NCBI GenBank assembly: GCA_041687395.1
Contig: JAWLCA010000012.1
Location: 59,259-123,258, forward strand
Length of the DNA stretch: 64,000 nt
Reading direction: 5' to 3'
DNA from: JAWLCA01 sp041687395
Lineage (GTDB): Bacteria; Pseudomonadota; Alphaproteobacteria; Rhodobacterales; Rhodobacteraceae
The notes beneath the pieces are model-generated. The model saw nothing but the letters and a program-made list of their open reading frames with translations. It was not told the origin of the DNA and ran no database searches. This document shows positions 29,297 to 39,188 of the stretch, one piece after another. Position 1 is the stretch's first letter; every line of letters begins with the position of its first letter. The position numbers and the translations under genes are program-made.

Positions 29297-29530
29297 TCAG
29301 TTGGCAGTTGTCAGCACAGCGGCGTGATCGGGGGCCAGCGCGCGGAAGCTGGCGTGTGCGGAATCCACCAGTTCGCGGATCGCGGTTTCGTGGTCGGTTC
29401 CGCTGGCCGCGCTGTCCGACAGCCGCTCGATGCGTTCGGGTTTGATCAACGTGTAATAAAGCGCGCCGAGCAGGAATTGCGTCCGCCAGACGATCTGCCG
29501 CCGGTCCGCCCCGGGCAAACTTGCATCCGT
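29297..29530 (-). pseudogene. C-terminal remnant of a TetR-family regulator
   Basis: The translation DRRQIVWRTQFLLGALYYTL followed by KPERIERLSD and AIRELVDSAHASFRALAP resembles the C-terminal ligand domain of AcrR/TetR repressors. The DNA-binding N-terminus is absent: only ~65 bases separate the recognisable part from the start of the hydrolase gene on the other strand, and they encode no helix-turn-helix. The recognisable segment is ~75 residues of an expected ~200. I infer a deletion that removed the 5' half of a regulator of the adjacent TRAP operon. Confidence 0.6.
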
Positions 29531-29595
29531 CCATATTATTTGAATAGTTGTTCGATAACGGGGATAACACACCCCTGGTCAGGGAAGAGGAACCC

Positions 29596-30255
29596 ATGTT
29601 CAAGACGCTGACGGCAGAAGACGGCCACGAGCTCCAATGCTGGATGCAACGCGCCGAGGGCACGGCCAAGGGCGGACTTGTCGTCCTGCAAGAGATATTC
29701 GGCGTCACGGAACAATTGCGGGGCGTCGCCCGGCGCTATGCGGCGCAGGGCTTGAACGTGGCCATTCCCGCACTCTTCGACCGGCAAGAGCGCCGCACGG
29801 TCTTGGCCTTCGACAACGGCGCGCCGGGACGCGAGATGATGCTGGCCGCAAAGCTGGACGAGACGATGATGGATGCCGCGGCCGCAGTGAAGGCGCTGAA
29901 GGACAAGGGCGGCTAGGTTGCGGTTCTGGGATTCTGCTGGGGCGGCGGTCTCGCGATCCGCGCCGCGCAGGTGCTCGACATCGCCTGCGCCGTGAGCTTT
30001 TACGGCACCCGCCTGCCGCAATATCTGAACGACCCGCTACGTGCCCCGATCCAGGGCCATTTCGGCAGCCATGACGACCATGTCCCGCAGGAGATGCTGG
30101 ATCAGGCCCGCGCGGCATTCCCGCAGATGGAAGTGCACATGTACGAGGCCGGGCATGCCTTTGCCAACGACGCCCGCCCCGCCGCCTATGATGCCGCCGC
30201 CGCGACCCTTGCGCATGAGCGTGCCGCGGCCTTTCTTTCCAAACATCTGGCCTGA
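29596..30255 (+). pseudogene. Dienelactone hydrolase-family gene with an in-frame TAG
   Basis: The frame from the ATG at 29596 (GAAGAGGAA ribosome site) to 30255 encodes a ~219-residue alpha/beta hydrolase. The nucleophile motif GFCWGGG, the acid in HDDHVP and the histidine in AGHAFAND, i.e. the Cys-Asp-His triad, are all present. Codon 107 (29914-29916) is TAG, just before VAVLGFCWGG where homologues usually have a lysine or similar; an AAG to TAG change would explain it. No frameshift is needed. Downstream translation could not restart before the nucleophile, so the gene is probably inactive unless the stop is read through. Confidence 0.85.
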
Positions 30256-30301
30256 TCCGGCACGCCGTAGCCGCGTGCGGCACAAGCGGGCGCGGCAGCC
30301 G

Positions 30302-31051
30302 TTACTTGTTCACCATGCGCGAGGCCGAGGGAATACCCTTGGCCTCACGTTCTGCTTCAAGCTCTGCGATGCGGGCGTCGATCGGGCGGCGGTCTGTCAT
30401 GCCGCTTTGGTTTTCGCGCGTGGGCATCGTCTCGGCCACGTGCAGGAATCTTTCCTGTGCCACGGCATACAGGCGGCGTAATTCCGCCAACGGGTCGGAA
30501 TCGTCGTCAGCGCGGATATCGAGCCAAGCGTAATCCTGATCGCGGTATATGGTCAGGCTGGCCGACTGCTTGCCGCGTCTGTCGCCGCCCGCATCCTCGC
30601 CCGCCTGCATCCCTGCCAGCAGCCGTTCGGCGAGTGGAAGCTGCATGTTGCCCTGATAGACGGCCAATGTCGCCGCGATCACCTCTGGCCCCTCCAGCAT
30701 GTTACCGGCGACGGACACGCCGTCGGCCAACAGATGGCCCGCCCAGTCCACGCAATCAGCGCCGGTAAACGCAGCGTTGCGGCCCTCTGCGTCGATCAGG
30801 TGGAACTGTCGGTTGCGCTGACCCGCGTCCATTGACGTCAGCGTTTCCACGATCTCCTGCGGTGCCATGCCCTGTTCGAGAAGCTTCAGCCCCTCGGTCC
30901 CGTAAAGCGGGTTGACGAAGGCCTGCGTGGCAACCGCGCCGACCCGGCCGCGGATGTGTGGCACGGTGGCGCCGACGGCGAAAAAGCGGCTGGCAACCGC
31001 CACACCCAGATAGCCGGTATCGGGGTCGCGGGCGACTATGGAATAGGTCAT
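30302..31051 (-). CDS. DUF1028 (Ntn-hydrolase-like) protein
   Basis: This is a 249-residue protein of the DUF1028 family. The start MTYSIVARDPDTGYLGVAVA, then FFAVGATVPHIRGRVGAVATQAFVNPLYG and GNMLEGPEVI, are typical. The family is predicted to have an Ntn-hydrolase fold, but no substrate is established. The ATG ending at 31051 follows the end of the gamma-glutamyltransferase gene with 1 base between, so the two are co-translated. A C-terminal charged helix (DARIAELEAEREAKG) follows the domain. In this operon it may act on peptides released by the transferase. Confidence 0.9.
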   Translation of the reverse strand: MTYSIVARDPDTGYLGVAVASRFFAVGATVPHIRGRVGAVATQAFVNPLYGTEGLKLLEQGMAPQEIVETLTSMDAGQRNRQFHLIDAEGRNAAFTGADCVDWAGHLLADGVSVAGNMLEGPEVIAATLAVYQGNMQLPLAERLLAGMQAGEDAGGDRRGKQSASLTIYRDQDYAWLDIRADDDSDPLAELRRLYAVAQERFLHVAETMPTRENQSGMTDRRPIDARIAELEAEREAKGIPSASRMVNK

Positions 31052-31052
31052 C

Positions 31053-32840
31053 TCAACGTCCCACCGCATAGGCCTGCATCAGCCGCGGGGTCGCTGCGGC
31101 GCGCAGCAACCCGTCAGGATCGCGCCGCGCCGCGGTCAGCCGGCCAATGGTCCATGGCTCAGCTTCGGTGATCAGGTGGCCGCGCGCGCGCAGGTCGTCA
31201 AGCACAGCCGCGCCGATGTTCCGCTCGATCATCAAGCCGCCCGGCTGACGCGCGCGGGGAAAGAAGGAGGCCGGGAAATGCGTGGAATGAAACAGCGGCT
31301 GGTCGATGACTTCCTGTAGGTTCATCCCCGAATGGACGTAGCGCAGGAAGAACACCAGCTGCCACTGATCCTGCTGGTCCCCCCCCGGCGTGCCGAACGG
31401 CATCTGCGGTTGGCCATCCTTCAGCCCCAGCGAGGGCGTCAGCGTGGACCGCGGCCGCTTGCCGGGGGCGAGGCTGGTCGGCAACCCCTCCTCGAGCCAG
31501 AACATCTGCGCCCGCGTGTTCAGCGCGAACCCGAGGCCCGGCACCACGGGAGAGCTTTGCAGCCACCCGCCCGAGGGGGTGATCGCCACCATGTTCCCCT
31601 CCGCGTCGATCACGTCGATATGGACGGTGTCGCCCTTCTTCTCGGACAGATGCGCCATCGTCGGCTCATAGACCGCCTGATCGGTGGGGCTGAGCGCGTC
31701 AAGCAGCTTCAAGGTGCGGGCGCGCTGATCCTCGAACCCCGGCACGGTTCCGGGGTTCAGATCAAGGCTGGCCCGGTCGGTGATCAGCGCCCGGCGCGCG
31801 GCGTTGTAGTCGTCGGACAGAAGCGTGGTCAGCGGCACCTCGGCGAAGTCGGGGTCGCCGTAATACACTTCGCGATCAGCGTATGCGAGTTTCTTGGCCT
31901 CGACGACGGTGTGCACGAATTCGGCGCTCAACGGATCCATCGCGCCCAGATCCATCCCCTTCAGGATAGCGAGAGCCTGCAGCAGCACCGGTCCTTGCGT
32001 CCACGGCCCGGCCTTGGCGACCGTCCAGCCGTGATAGTCATAAGTCAATGGTTCCTCTACATGGGCGGCATAGCCAGCCAGATCGTCGGCGCTCAGCACG
32101 CCCCGGTGGCGATGGCCCGAGGCATCCATCACCTCGGCCGTCTGCAAGAAATTGGCGATCTTCTCGGCCACGAAACCGCGATAGAAGGCGTCACGCGCGG
32201 CGTCGATCTGGTCGTCGCGGTCTCGTTTGGCTTCCGCCTCGGTCAGGATACGGGTCCAGGTCTGAGCAAGCATCGGGTTGGCGAAGTTCGAATGCGGTGC
32301 GGGCGCGACGCCGTCGGGGAGCCAGGTCTGATACGACGTCGGCCAGTGCTCGCGGAAGAAATCCTCCAGCCCCTCGATTGTCGCCGCCACGCGTGGCAGC
32401 ATCGGGTGGCCATTCTCAGAATACCAGATCGCCGGTTCCAGCACCGTGCGGAGCGGCAGGCGGCCATAATCGCGCAGCATCAGCATCCAGCCGTCCCAGG
32501 CGCCGGGGATGACCGTGGCCAGAAGACCGTCGCCCGGGATAACCTTCAGCCCTTCGGCCTTGTAATGCGAGATGGTCGCGCCCGCCGGCGCGGGCCCCTG
32601 CGCGCAGATCACCTGAACCCGGTCATGCTTCTTCGAATACAGCACCGCCGGCATGTCGCCGCCCGGCCCGTTCAGGTGCGGCTCAAGTACCTGCAGGACC
32701 AGCCCCGTGGCGACGGCTGCGTCAAAGGCATTTCCGCCCTTTTCCAGCATGCTCATCCCCACCGCCGAGGCGATCCAGTGTGTCGAGGTGACAACCCCGA
32801 AACGGCCCAGTATCTCGGGGCGGGTGGTGAATGACGACAT
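31053..32840 (-). CDS. Gamma-glutamyltransferase-family protein
   Basis: This is a 595-residue Ntn-hydrolase precursor. The N-terminal segment MLEKGGNAFDAAVATGLVLQVLEPHLNGPGGD (spread over residues ~31-62) and the nucleophile region KKGDTVHIDV with Thr405 at the predicted autocleavage site are visible, followed by PSGGWLQSSP. Such enzymes remove gamma-glutamyl groups from glutathione and related peptides, though some family members are cephalosporin acylases or other hydrolases. No signal peptide is seen, which suggests action on imported substrates. A GGGAGGA ribosome site precedes the start. It lies 19 bases after dppC in the peptide-transport operon. Confidence 0.92.
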   Translation of the reverse strand: MSSFTTRPEILGRFGVVTSTHWIASAVGMSMLEKGGNAFDAAVATGLVLQVLEPHLNGPGGDMPAVLYSKKHDRVQVICAQGPAPAGATISHYKAEGLKVIPGDGLLATVIPGAWDGWMLMLRDYGRLPLRTVLEPAIWYSENGHPMLPRVAATIEGLEDFFREHWPTSYQTWLPDGVAPAPHSNFANPMLAQTWTRILTEAEAKRDRDDQIDAARDAFYRGFVAEKIANFLQTAEVMDASGHRHRGVLSADDLAGYAAHVEEPLTYDYHGWTVAKAGPWTQGPVLLQALAILKGMDLGAMDPLSAEFVHTVVEAKKLAYADREVYYGDPDFAEVPLTTLLSDDYNAARRALITDRASLDLNPGTVPGFEDQRARTLKLLDALSPTDQAVYEPTMAHLSEKKGDTVHIDVIDAEGNMVAITPSGGWLQSSPVVPGLGFALNTRAQMFWLEEGLPTSLAPGKRPRSTLTPSLGLKDGQPQMPFGTPGGDQQDQWQLVFFLRYVHSGMNLQEVIDQPLFHSTHFPASFFPRARQPGGLMIERNIGAAVLDDLRARGHLITEAEPWTIGRLTAARRDPDGLLRAAATPRLMQAYAVGR

Positions 32841-32859
32841 GAATCCTCCCTCGGATCGC

Positions 32860-33723
32860 TTAGTGTTCGCGCGGGTCCAGCGCATCGCGCAGCCCGTCGC
32901 CCATCAGGTTGAAGCCCATTACGACCAGAAAGATCGCGGCCCCCGGCCAGACGGCCATCCAAGGCGCTTGGCTGAGGAAGTTCTTGGCCGTGTTCAACAT
33001 CGAACCCCAGCTTGGCGAAGGCGGCTGCTGACCCAGGCCGAGGAACGAAAGCGATGCCTCGGCGATGATGGCGGTGGCCACCGTCAGCGTGGCCTGAACA
33101 AGGATCGGCGGGATCACGTTGGGCAAGATATACGCAGTCATGATCGCCAGATGTCCCAGGCCGATGGCGCGTGCCCCTTCGACATAATCCTCTGTCTTCA
33201 CGGCCAGCACCTGCCCGCGCGTGAGGCGAATGAAGATCGGCACCGCAGACAGACCGATGGCGATCATCGCATTGGTGAGGCTGGGTCCAAGAAACGCAGC
33301 CAGCGCGATGGCCATTATCAGGAACGGCATTGCCAGCAGCGCGTCGGTCGCTCGGGCGATCACGCTATCCACCCAGCCGCCGAAATAGCCTGCGATCAGG
33401 CCAAACGGCACGCCGATCAGCACTGCGATGGCGACCGAGACCACGCCCGCCAGAAGCGAGGCGCGCGCACCCCAGATCATGCGCGACAGGATGTCCCGGC
33501 CGATCTCGTCCGTGCCCAGCCAATGCTGCGTCGACGGTGCGAGCCGGATCTTTCCCCAGTCGGTCGCCGCCGGATCGGGGATCGGCAGGATTGGAGCCAT
33601 CACAGCAATTGCGACAAAAAAGGCCACCAGAACCGCGCCGACCAGCGCCGCGCGATTGGCCCGCAACTTCCTCCAGGCCCGGCTGCGGCTGCGCGCGGGA
33701 ACGGCAACTGCGGTCACACTCAT
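32860..33723 (-). CDS. Peptide ABC transporter permease, DppC-like
   Basis: This is a 287-residue inner-membrane permease. An N-terminal soluble part and first helix (ALVGAVLVAFFVAIAVMAPIL) are followed by GTDEIGRDILSRMIWGARASL, typical of DppC, and the coupling motif YVEGARAIGLGHLAIM. The ATG ending at 33723 overlaps the stop of the DppB gene. It pairs with DppB to form the channel. Confidence 0.94.
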   Translation of the reverse strand: MSVTAVAVPARSRSRAWRKLRANRAALVGAVLVAFFVAIAVMAPILPIPDPAATDWGKIRLAPSTQHWLGTDEIGRDILSRMIWGARASLLAGVVSVAIAVLIGVPFGLIAGYFGGWVDSVIARATDALLAMPFLIMAIALAAFLGPSLTNAMIAIGLSAVPIFIRLTRGQVLAVKTEDYVEGARAIGLGHLAIMTAYILPNVIPPILVQATLTVATAIIAEASLSFLGLGQQPPSPSWGSMLNTAKNFLSQAPWMAVWPGAAIFLVVMGFNLMGDGLRDALDPREH

Positions 33724-34667
33724 AGGCTCTGCCTCATGCGGGGGTTGAGGAGGACATAAAGGACATCGGCGATCAGGTTCATCAGGATGAAACCCACGGC
33801 GGTGCACAGGACCACCCCCTGCACCACGGCATAGTCACGGTTGAAGACGGCGTCGACGATCAGCTTGCCGAAGCCCGGAATAGTGAAGATCTGCTCGGTC
33901 AGCACCGCCCCCGCCAGCAACTCTCCGAACAGAAGCGCGGAGAGCGTGACGATCGGCAGCACCGCGTTTCGAAAGGCGTGCTTCATCACGACCACCCGGC
34001 CGCGCAACCCCTTGGCCCGCGCCGTGCGAACATAGTCCGATTGCAAAACCCCCAGCATGGCCGAGCGCGTGTGGCGCATCAGCGTCGCGGCCAGCGCTGT
34101 GCCCAGGACGAAGGCCGGCATGATCATCGTCTCGATCGACCTTACTGGATCGCGCCAGAGCGGCTCATAGCCCGAGGCGGGCAACCATCCGAGGTTCACG
34201 GACACCAGCAGGATCAGCATGATCCCAAGCCAGAAGTTGGGGATCGACAGCCCGGACAGGGCGATGAAATTCGCGATGTAGTCGGTCAGCGTGCCCTTGC
34301 GAACCGCTGACAGGATGCCGGCCGGGATACCGATCAGGAAGGCGAAGATCATCGCCATCACCGCCAGCTGTATCGTCACCGGCAGCTTGTCTGCGATCAG
34401 CGTGGCAACCGGCTGACGGGTGCGAAGGCTCATCCCGAAATCGCCCTGCAACACGTTACCGACCCAGTGGAAATACTGCACGATCAGCGGGTCGTTCAGC
34501 CGATACTGCTCGCGCAGGTAGGCCAGCACTTCCGGATCCCGCTCCTCGCCGGCCATCACCAGAACCGGATCGCCGGGCAGAAGCTTCTGCAGCATGAACA
34601 CGAAGATCGACACCAGGATAAGTGTCGGGATCGCGATCAGGATGCGGCGCAGGATGTAGGACAGCAT
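33720..34667 (-). CDS. Peptide ABC transporter permease, DppB-like
   Basis: This is a 315-residue permease with the DppB start MLSYILRRILIAIPTLILVS, the motif GDPVLVMAGEE, and the cytoplasmic coupling loop YVRTARAKGLRGRVVVMKHAFRNA. Six hydrophobic segments are visible. It begins 53 bases after the binding-protein gene, across a strong hairpin at 34691-34714. Confidence 0.95.
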   Translation of the reverse strand: MLSYILRRILIAIPTLILVSIFVFMLQKLLPGDPVLVMAGEERDPEVLAYLREQYRLNDPLIVQYFHWVGNVLQGDFGMSLRTRQPVATLIADKLPVTIQLAVMAMIFAFLIGIPAGILSAVRKGTLTDYIANFIALSGLSIPNFWLGIMLILLVSVNLGWLPASGYEPLWRDPVRSIETMIMPAFVLGTALAATLMRHTRSAMLGVLQSDYVRTARAKGLRGRVVVMKHAFRNAVLPIVTLSALLFGELLAGAVLTEQIFTIPGFGKLIVDAVFNRDYAVVQGVVLCTAVGFILMNLIADVLYVLLNPRMRQSL

Positions 34668-34690
34668 GGGAAAACCCGGTCAAAGGGAAG

Positions 34691-34714
34691 CGGGCGCCGG
34701 GATCGGCGCCCGCC
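34691..34714 (-). terminator. Hairpin after the peptide-binding protein gene (operon 1)
   Basis: GCGGGCGCCG (34691-34700) pairs perfectly with CGGCGCCCGC (34705-34714) around a 4-base GGAT loop. On the minus strand it is followed by TTCCCTTTG, only a weak T-run, so it is more likely a transcript-stabilising or partially terminating element than a full stop. Confidence 0.65.
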
Positions 34715-34720
34715 CGTCGG

Positions 34721-36226
34721 TCACTCGACGCGGACACCGGCCAAACGGATCATCCCGTCGGGATAGCCCTCGAAGCCGGTCACGTTGCCCCGCAGCGCCC
34801 AGAGCCAGGTCTGGTGATACAGGTAGATGATCGGCAACTCCGCCATCAGGATATCCTGCGCCTCGGCGTAGATCGCGCGGCGCTCGTCCATGTCGTTGGT
34901 GGTGCGCGCGGCGTTCAGCAACCGGTCCACGTCTTCGCTGCAGAACTTGCTGTCGTTCAGGCCGCCCTCGCAGGTGACAAAGGCATGCAGGTTGCCGTCA
35001 GGATCCGTACGGCCGGACCAGCCGACCTGGCTGCCCTGATAGTCGCCGGCCGTCTGCGCCTGCAGCATCGAGGCGAATTCGGTCGCGCGGATCGAGATGT
35101 CGAAGCCGGCCTCGGCCACCATCGACTGGATCACTTGCATCAGTTGCATCTGAACCGGGTTGTTCGGCGCCTGGATTTCAAGCGCCAACCGATCCACCCC
35201 TGCCTCGTCCAGCAGGGCACGGGCGGCGGCGACGTCGCGAGCCTCGACCGGGTGACGCTCGTCATACCAGGGGCTGGTCGGCGGGACGTGCTGGTTGCCC
35301 GGTGCATAGACCCCCTCGAACACCACCTGATTGACCGCTTCGCGGTCGATCGCGAGCGAGAATGCCTTGCGCACCCGTGCGTCCTTGCCGAAGGGCGACT
35401 CGGACCGGGCGCCGTTGTTCAAGTTTACCGTGATGCCCTGATAGCCTTGGCTGACGGCCGAGACGAACTGCAACGAACCGTCCGCCTGCACGCCCGCCGC
35501 ATCCGACGGTGCCAACCGCTCCAGCATGTCCAGATCGCCCGAGCGCAGGTTGGCCAGACGCACCGTCGTATCCGGGATCGGCAGGAAGATCACGCGGTCG
35601 AGGTGGTAATTGTCGGCGTTGTAGTATTCCGCGAACTTCTCCAGGACAATTCGGTCTTGGTCAATCCGCTCCACGAACTTGTAGGGGCCCGAGCAGACAG
35701 GGTTCGTGGCAAGATCGAGGCCCAGCTCCTCGGCTGCAGTGGGTGACAGCATCATGCCGGACCGATCCGAGAGCTGGGCGATGAGCGTGGCGTCCGGGTT
35801 GGCGAGGGTGAAGGTCACTTCATACTCGCCCGTCGCCGCCACGCTTTCGACAGAAGTGAGTTCAGACTTGCGGCGGCTTTCCGGCAGGGTCTTGGAACGC
35901 TCGATGTTCGCCACCACAGCCTCTGCGTTGAACGGGGTTCCGTCGTGGAACACCGCGCCTTCGCGCAGTTGCATGGTCAGCGTCAGCCCGTCATCGGACC
36001 ACGACCATTCGGTGGCCAGTTCCGGCACGAAGCTCTGGTCGGGCGAGATGTTGATCAGCTTGTCGCACAGCGACTCGAACACGATCCGCCCGACGAAGGT
36101 GCGGGCCTGATCGGGGTCAAGCACATCGGGGTCTTCCTGCAGGCCGATGCGCAGGTCGGCGGCCTGGGCCATGCCTGTCATCGCGGCAGAGGCGAGAAGC
36201 GCCGTCAGCAGTTTCCGGGTTATCAT
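34721..36226 (-). CDS. Peptide/oligopeptide ABC transporter substrate-binding protein
   Basis: This is a 501-residue periplasmic binding protein of the DppA/OppA cluster. A signal peptide (MITRKLLTALLASAAMTGMA then QA) leads into LRIGLQEDPDVLDPDQARTFVGR, with later motifs LREGAVFHDGTPFNAEAVVANIE and VRKAFSLAIDREAVNQVV that are typical of the family. It is preceded by the ATPase genes, with an ATGA-type overlap with DppF. Ligand not predictable; the operon suggests glutathione or other gamma-glutamyl peptides. Confidence 0.93.
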   Translation of the reverse strand: MITRKLLTALLASAAMTGMAQAADLRIGLQEDPDVLDPDQARTFVGRIVFESLCDKLINISPDQSFVPELATEWSWSDDGLTLTMQLREGAVFHDGTPFNAEAVVANIERSKTLPESRRKSELTSVESVAATGEYEVTFTLANPDATLIAQLSDRSGMMLSPTAAEELGLDLATNPVCSGPYKFVERIDQDRIVLEKFAEYYNADNYHLDRVIFLPIPDTTVRLANLRSGDLDMLERLAPSDAAGVQADGSLQFVSAVSQGYQGITVNLNNGARSESPFGKDARVRKAFSLAIDREAVNQVVFEGVYAPGNQHVPPTSPWYDERHPVEARDVAAARALLDEAGVDRLALEIQAPNNPVQMQLMQVIQSMVAEAGFDISIRATEFASMLQAQTAGDYQGSQVGWSGRTDPDGNLHAFVTCEGGLNDSKFCSEDVDRLLNAARTTNDMDERRAIYAEAQDILMAELPIIYLYHQTWLWALRGNVTGFEGYPDGMIRLAGVRVE

Positions 36227-37310
36227 CTGGCAGTCTCCTTGTTGGCAGTTTGGGACATTCTGGCACTCGCGTCACGAAACAGGGCAAAGCGGCGTTCGGC
36301 CTCGGGGCTGCGCGGTATTATCCGCAACGCATCCTCGTCAGGGGCGGGGATCGTGGCCCAGTGGTGACAGGCGACCTGCCGGCCCGGCGCGATCTCGGTC
36401 AGTGCGGGACGTTCGGCCTTGCACAGTCCGGTCGCGTGGGGGCAGCGGGTGTGGAACTTGCAGCCGGGCGGCGGGTTCGCGGGCGACGGGATGTCGCCGC
36501 CAAGCACCTTGCGTGCCTTGCGCGCGCCGGGCACCGGCATCGGGATCGCCTGCAGCAAGGCCTGAGTGTAGGGATGGCGTGGGGTGAAATACAGCGCCTC
36601 GGTCTCGGCCAACTCCACCACCTCGCCCAGATACATCACCGCCACCCGGTCGGCCATGTGCCGGATCACGGCAAGGTCATGGGCGATGACGATCAGGGTC
36701 AGGCCGAATTCGTCCTTCAGATCTTCCAGAAGGTTCACGATCTGCGCCTGCACCGAGACATCCAGCGCCGAGACCGGCTCATCCCCGATCAGCAGTTTCG
36801 GCCCGGATGCCAAGGCCCGGGCGATGCAGATACGCTGACGCTGGCCACCCGAAAATTCGTGCGGGTAGCGGTCGGCATGTTCCGGGCGCAATCCCACCCG
36901 CGTCAGCAGATGGGCGACCCGCACGCGGCGCTCGGTCGCGCTCAGGCTCGTGTGCACCGCCAGCGGCTCGCCCACGATCCGTTCGACCGTCATTCGGGGG
37001 TTCAGCGACGAGAAGGGATCCTGAAAGATGAACTGCATCTCGGCGCGCAGCTTGCGCATCTCGTCCGCAGGAAGGCCGCCCAGGTCGCGACCGTCGTAGG
37101 TGATCTGTCCCGCCGATGGCTCGATCAGACGAAGCAGCAGACGGGCGAGCGTGGACTTGCCGCAGCCAGACTCACCCACGATGGCGAAGGTCTCGCCCCG
37201 CCGGATCCGCAGGCTGACACCGTTGACCGCATGGATGGTCGTTGCCGGTTGCAGCAACCCGCCACCGGTCAGGAAGCGGCGCTGCAAGTCGCGTGTTTCC
37301 AGGATCACGC

Positions 37311-37314
<4 letters not shown>
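36223..37314 (-). CDS. Peptide ABC transporter ATP-binding protein, DppF/OppF-like
   Basis: This is a 363-residue ATPase with Walker A GESGCGKST, signature FSGGQRQRICIARALA, Walker B LLIGDEPVSALDV and the C-terminal oligopeptide-transporter domain with its cysteine motif (GCKFHTRCPHATGLCKAERP, likely a 4Fe-4S-type or structural cluster). It overlaps DppD upstream by 4 bases. It is full length. Confidence 0.95.
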
Positions 37315-38295
<981 letters not shown>

Positions 38296-38306
<11 letters not shown>

Positions 38307-38997
38307 CCGACAACCCTTCGGTCGAGGTCTGGCGCAAAAGGTTCTCGTGCAGCGCGATGATGTGGCTGCGCATCGCCTCGCCCGCCGCCACCGGGTTACG
38401 CTCGGCGATCGCGTCGCGGATCGCGCGGTGCTGCTGCTGGTAGAGCGTGAAATTCGCAGTGCTGCGCACTCTCTGGCGCACCGCGCGCCATTGGGCATCG
38501 TGTCGGGCGCGATCGATCGCGTCGAAAATCATGAGGAACATGCGGTTCTCGGTCGCGCGTGCGATTTCGCGGTGAAAGGCGCTGTCCCACAATTCCCGCT
38601 CGTCTCCGTCGGTGGTGCGGTTCAGCCGGTCAAGGATCGTGGTCATCCGGTCGATTGCCTCGGGGCGCGCGCGCAGTGCTGCCAGTTGCACGATCTGCGA
38701 CTCGACACGCAGGCGCACCTCCATCACCTCCATCGGATTGATCGGCGCGAGATCCGCCTCGACCAGCGGTTCGGGACGGGGACCCGCGAAGGTGCCCGAC
38801 CCTTGCCTGCGCCATACCAGCCCCTCGCTCTCCAGCACCTCGATCGCGCGGCGAACACTGCGGCGCGAAATGTCCAGGCTTTCCGCCAGCGCCCGCTCGG
38901 TCGGCAGGCGCGTCTCGCCCGTCTGGGGCAGTTCGGCGATCATCTCGCGCAACCGCTCGAGGGCCACTGATGAGTTGTCTGGCGTAAGCTTTGGCAT
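38296..38997 (-). CDS. GntR/FadR-family regulator of the peptide-transport operon
   Basis: This is a ~233-residue regulator. The winged-helix domain (LPTERALAESLDISRRSVRRAIEVLESEGLV, spread over residues ~32-62) and a FadR-type (FCD) ligand domain with the metal/ligand residues in DSAFHREIARATEN and the C-terminal MRSHIIALHE are visible. The ATG ending at 38997 is used; a TTG 3 codons earlier is possible. It is the first gene of the leftward operon and overlaps dppD, so it probably controls the operon from the palindrome just upstream. Confidence 0.9.
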
Positions 38998-39008
38998 GCG
39001 GGCCAATC

Positions 39009-39031
39009 CGAACCAATTTCTTAATGGTTCG
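39009..39031. promoter_or_regulatory. Palindrome upstream of the GntR gene, candidate operator
   Basis: CGAACCA (39009-39015) and TGGTTCG (39025-39031) form perfect 7-base inverted arms around an AT-rich 9-base centre, 12 bases upstream of the GntR start. Position and symmetry suit autoregulation by the FadR-type protein. Confidence 0.6.
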
Positions 39032-39188
39032 TCGCATGACTTTTGTCGTCACGCAAGAAAAATACTCGCGGCAGCGCGGCGAGGCGCTGAAGATTGCTTG
39101 TTTCAGCGCCGAACCTGCCCAAAATCGCGCCGACCTGGAAAAAATCTGGATGCTCTTTGCTTTCGCCAGAAGATTGGCTCGGGTCCGG

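Noticed and set aside
25753..29916. Possible programmed stop-codon readthrough in the broken genes
   Set aside because: The stops are of two kinds (TAA and TAG), occur at unrelated positions and come together with two frameshifts; decay or sequence error is simpler.
31332..32834. Open frame of 500 codons on the plus strand
   Set aside because: Antisense to the gamma-glutamyltransferase-family gene, without start signals or family features.
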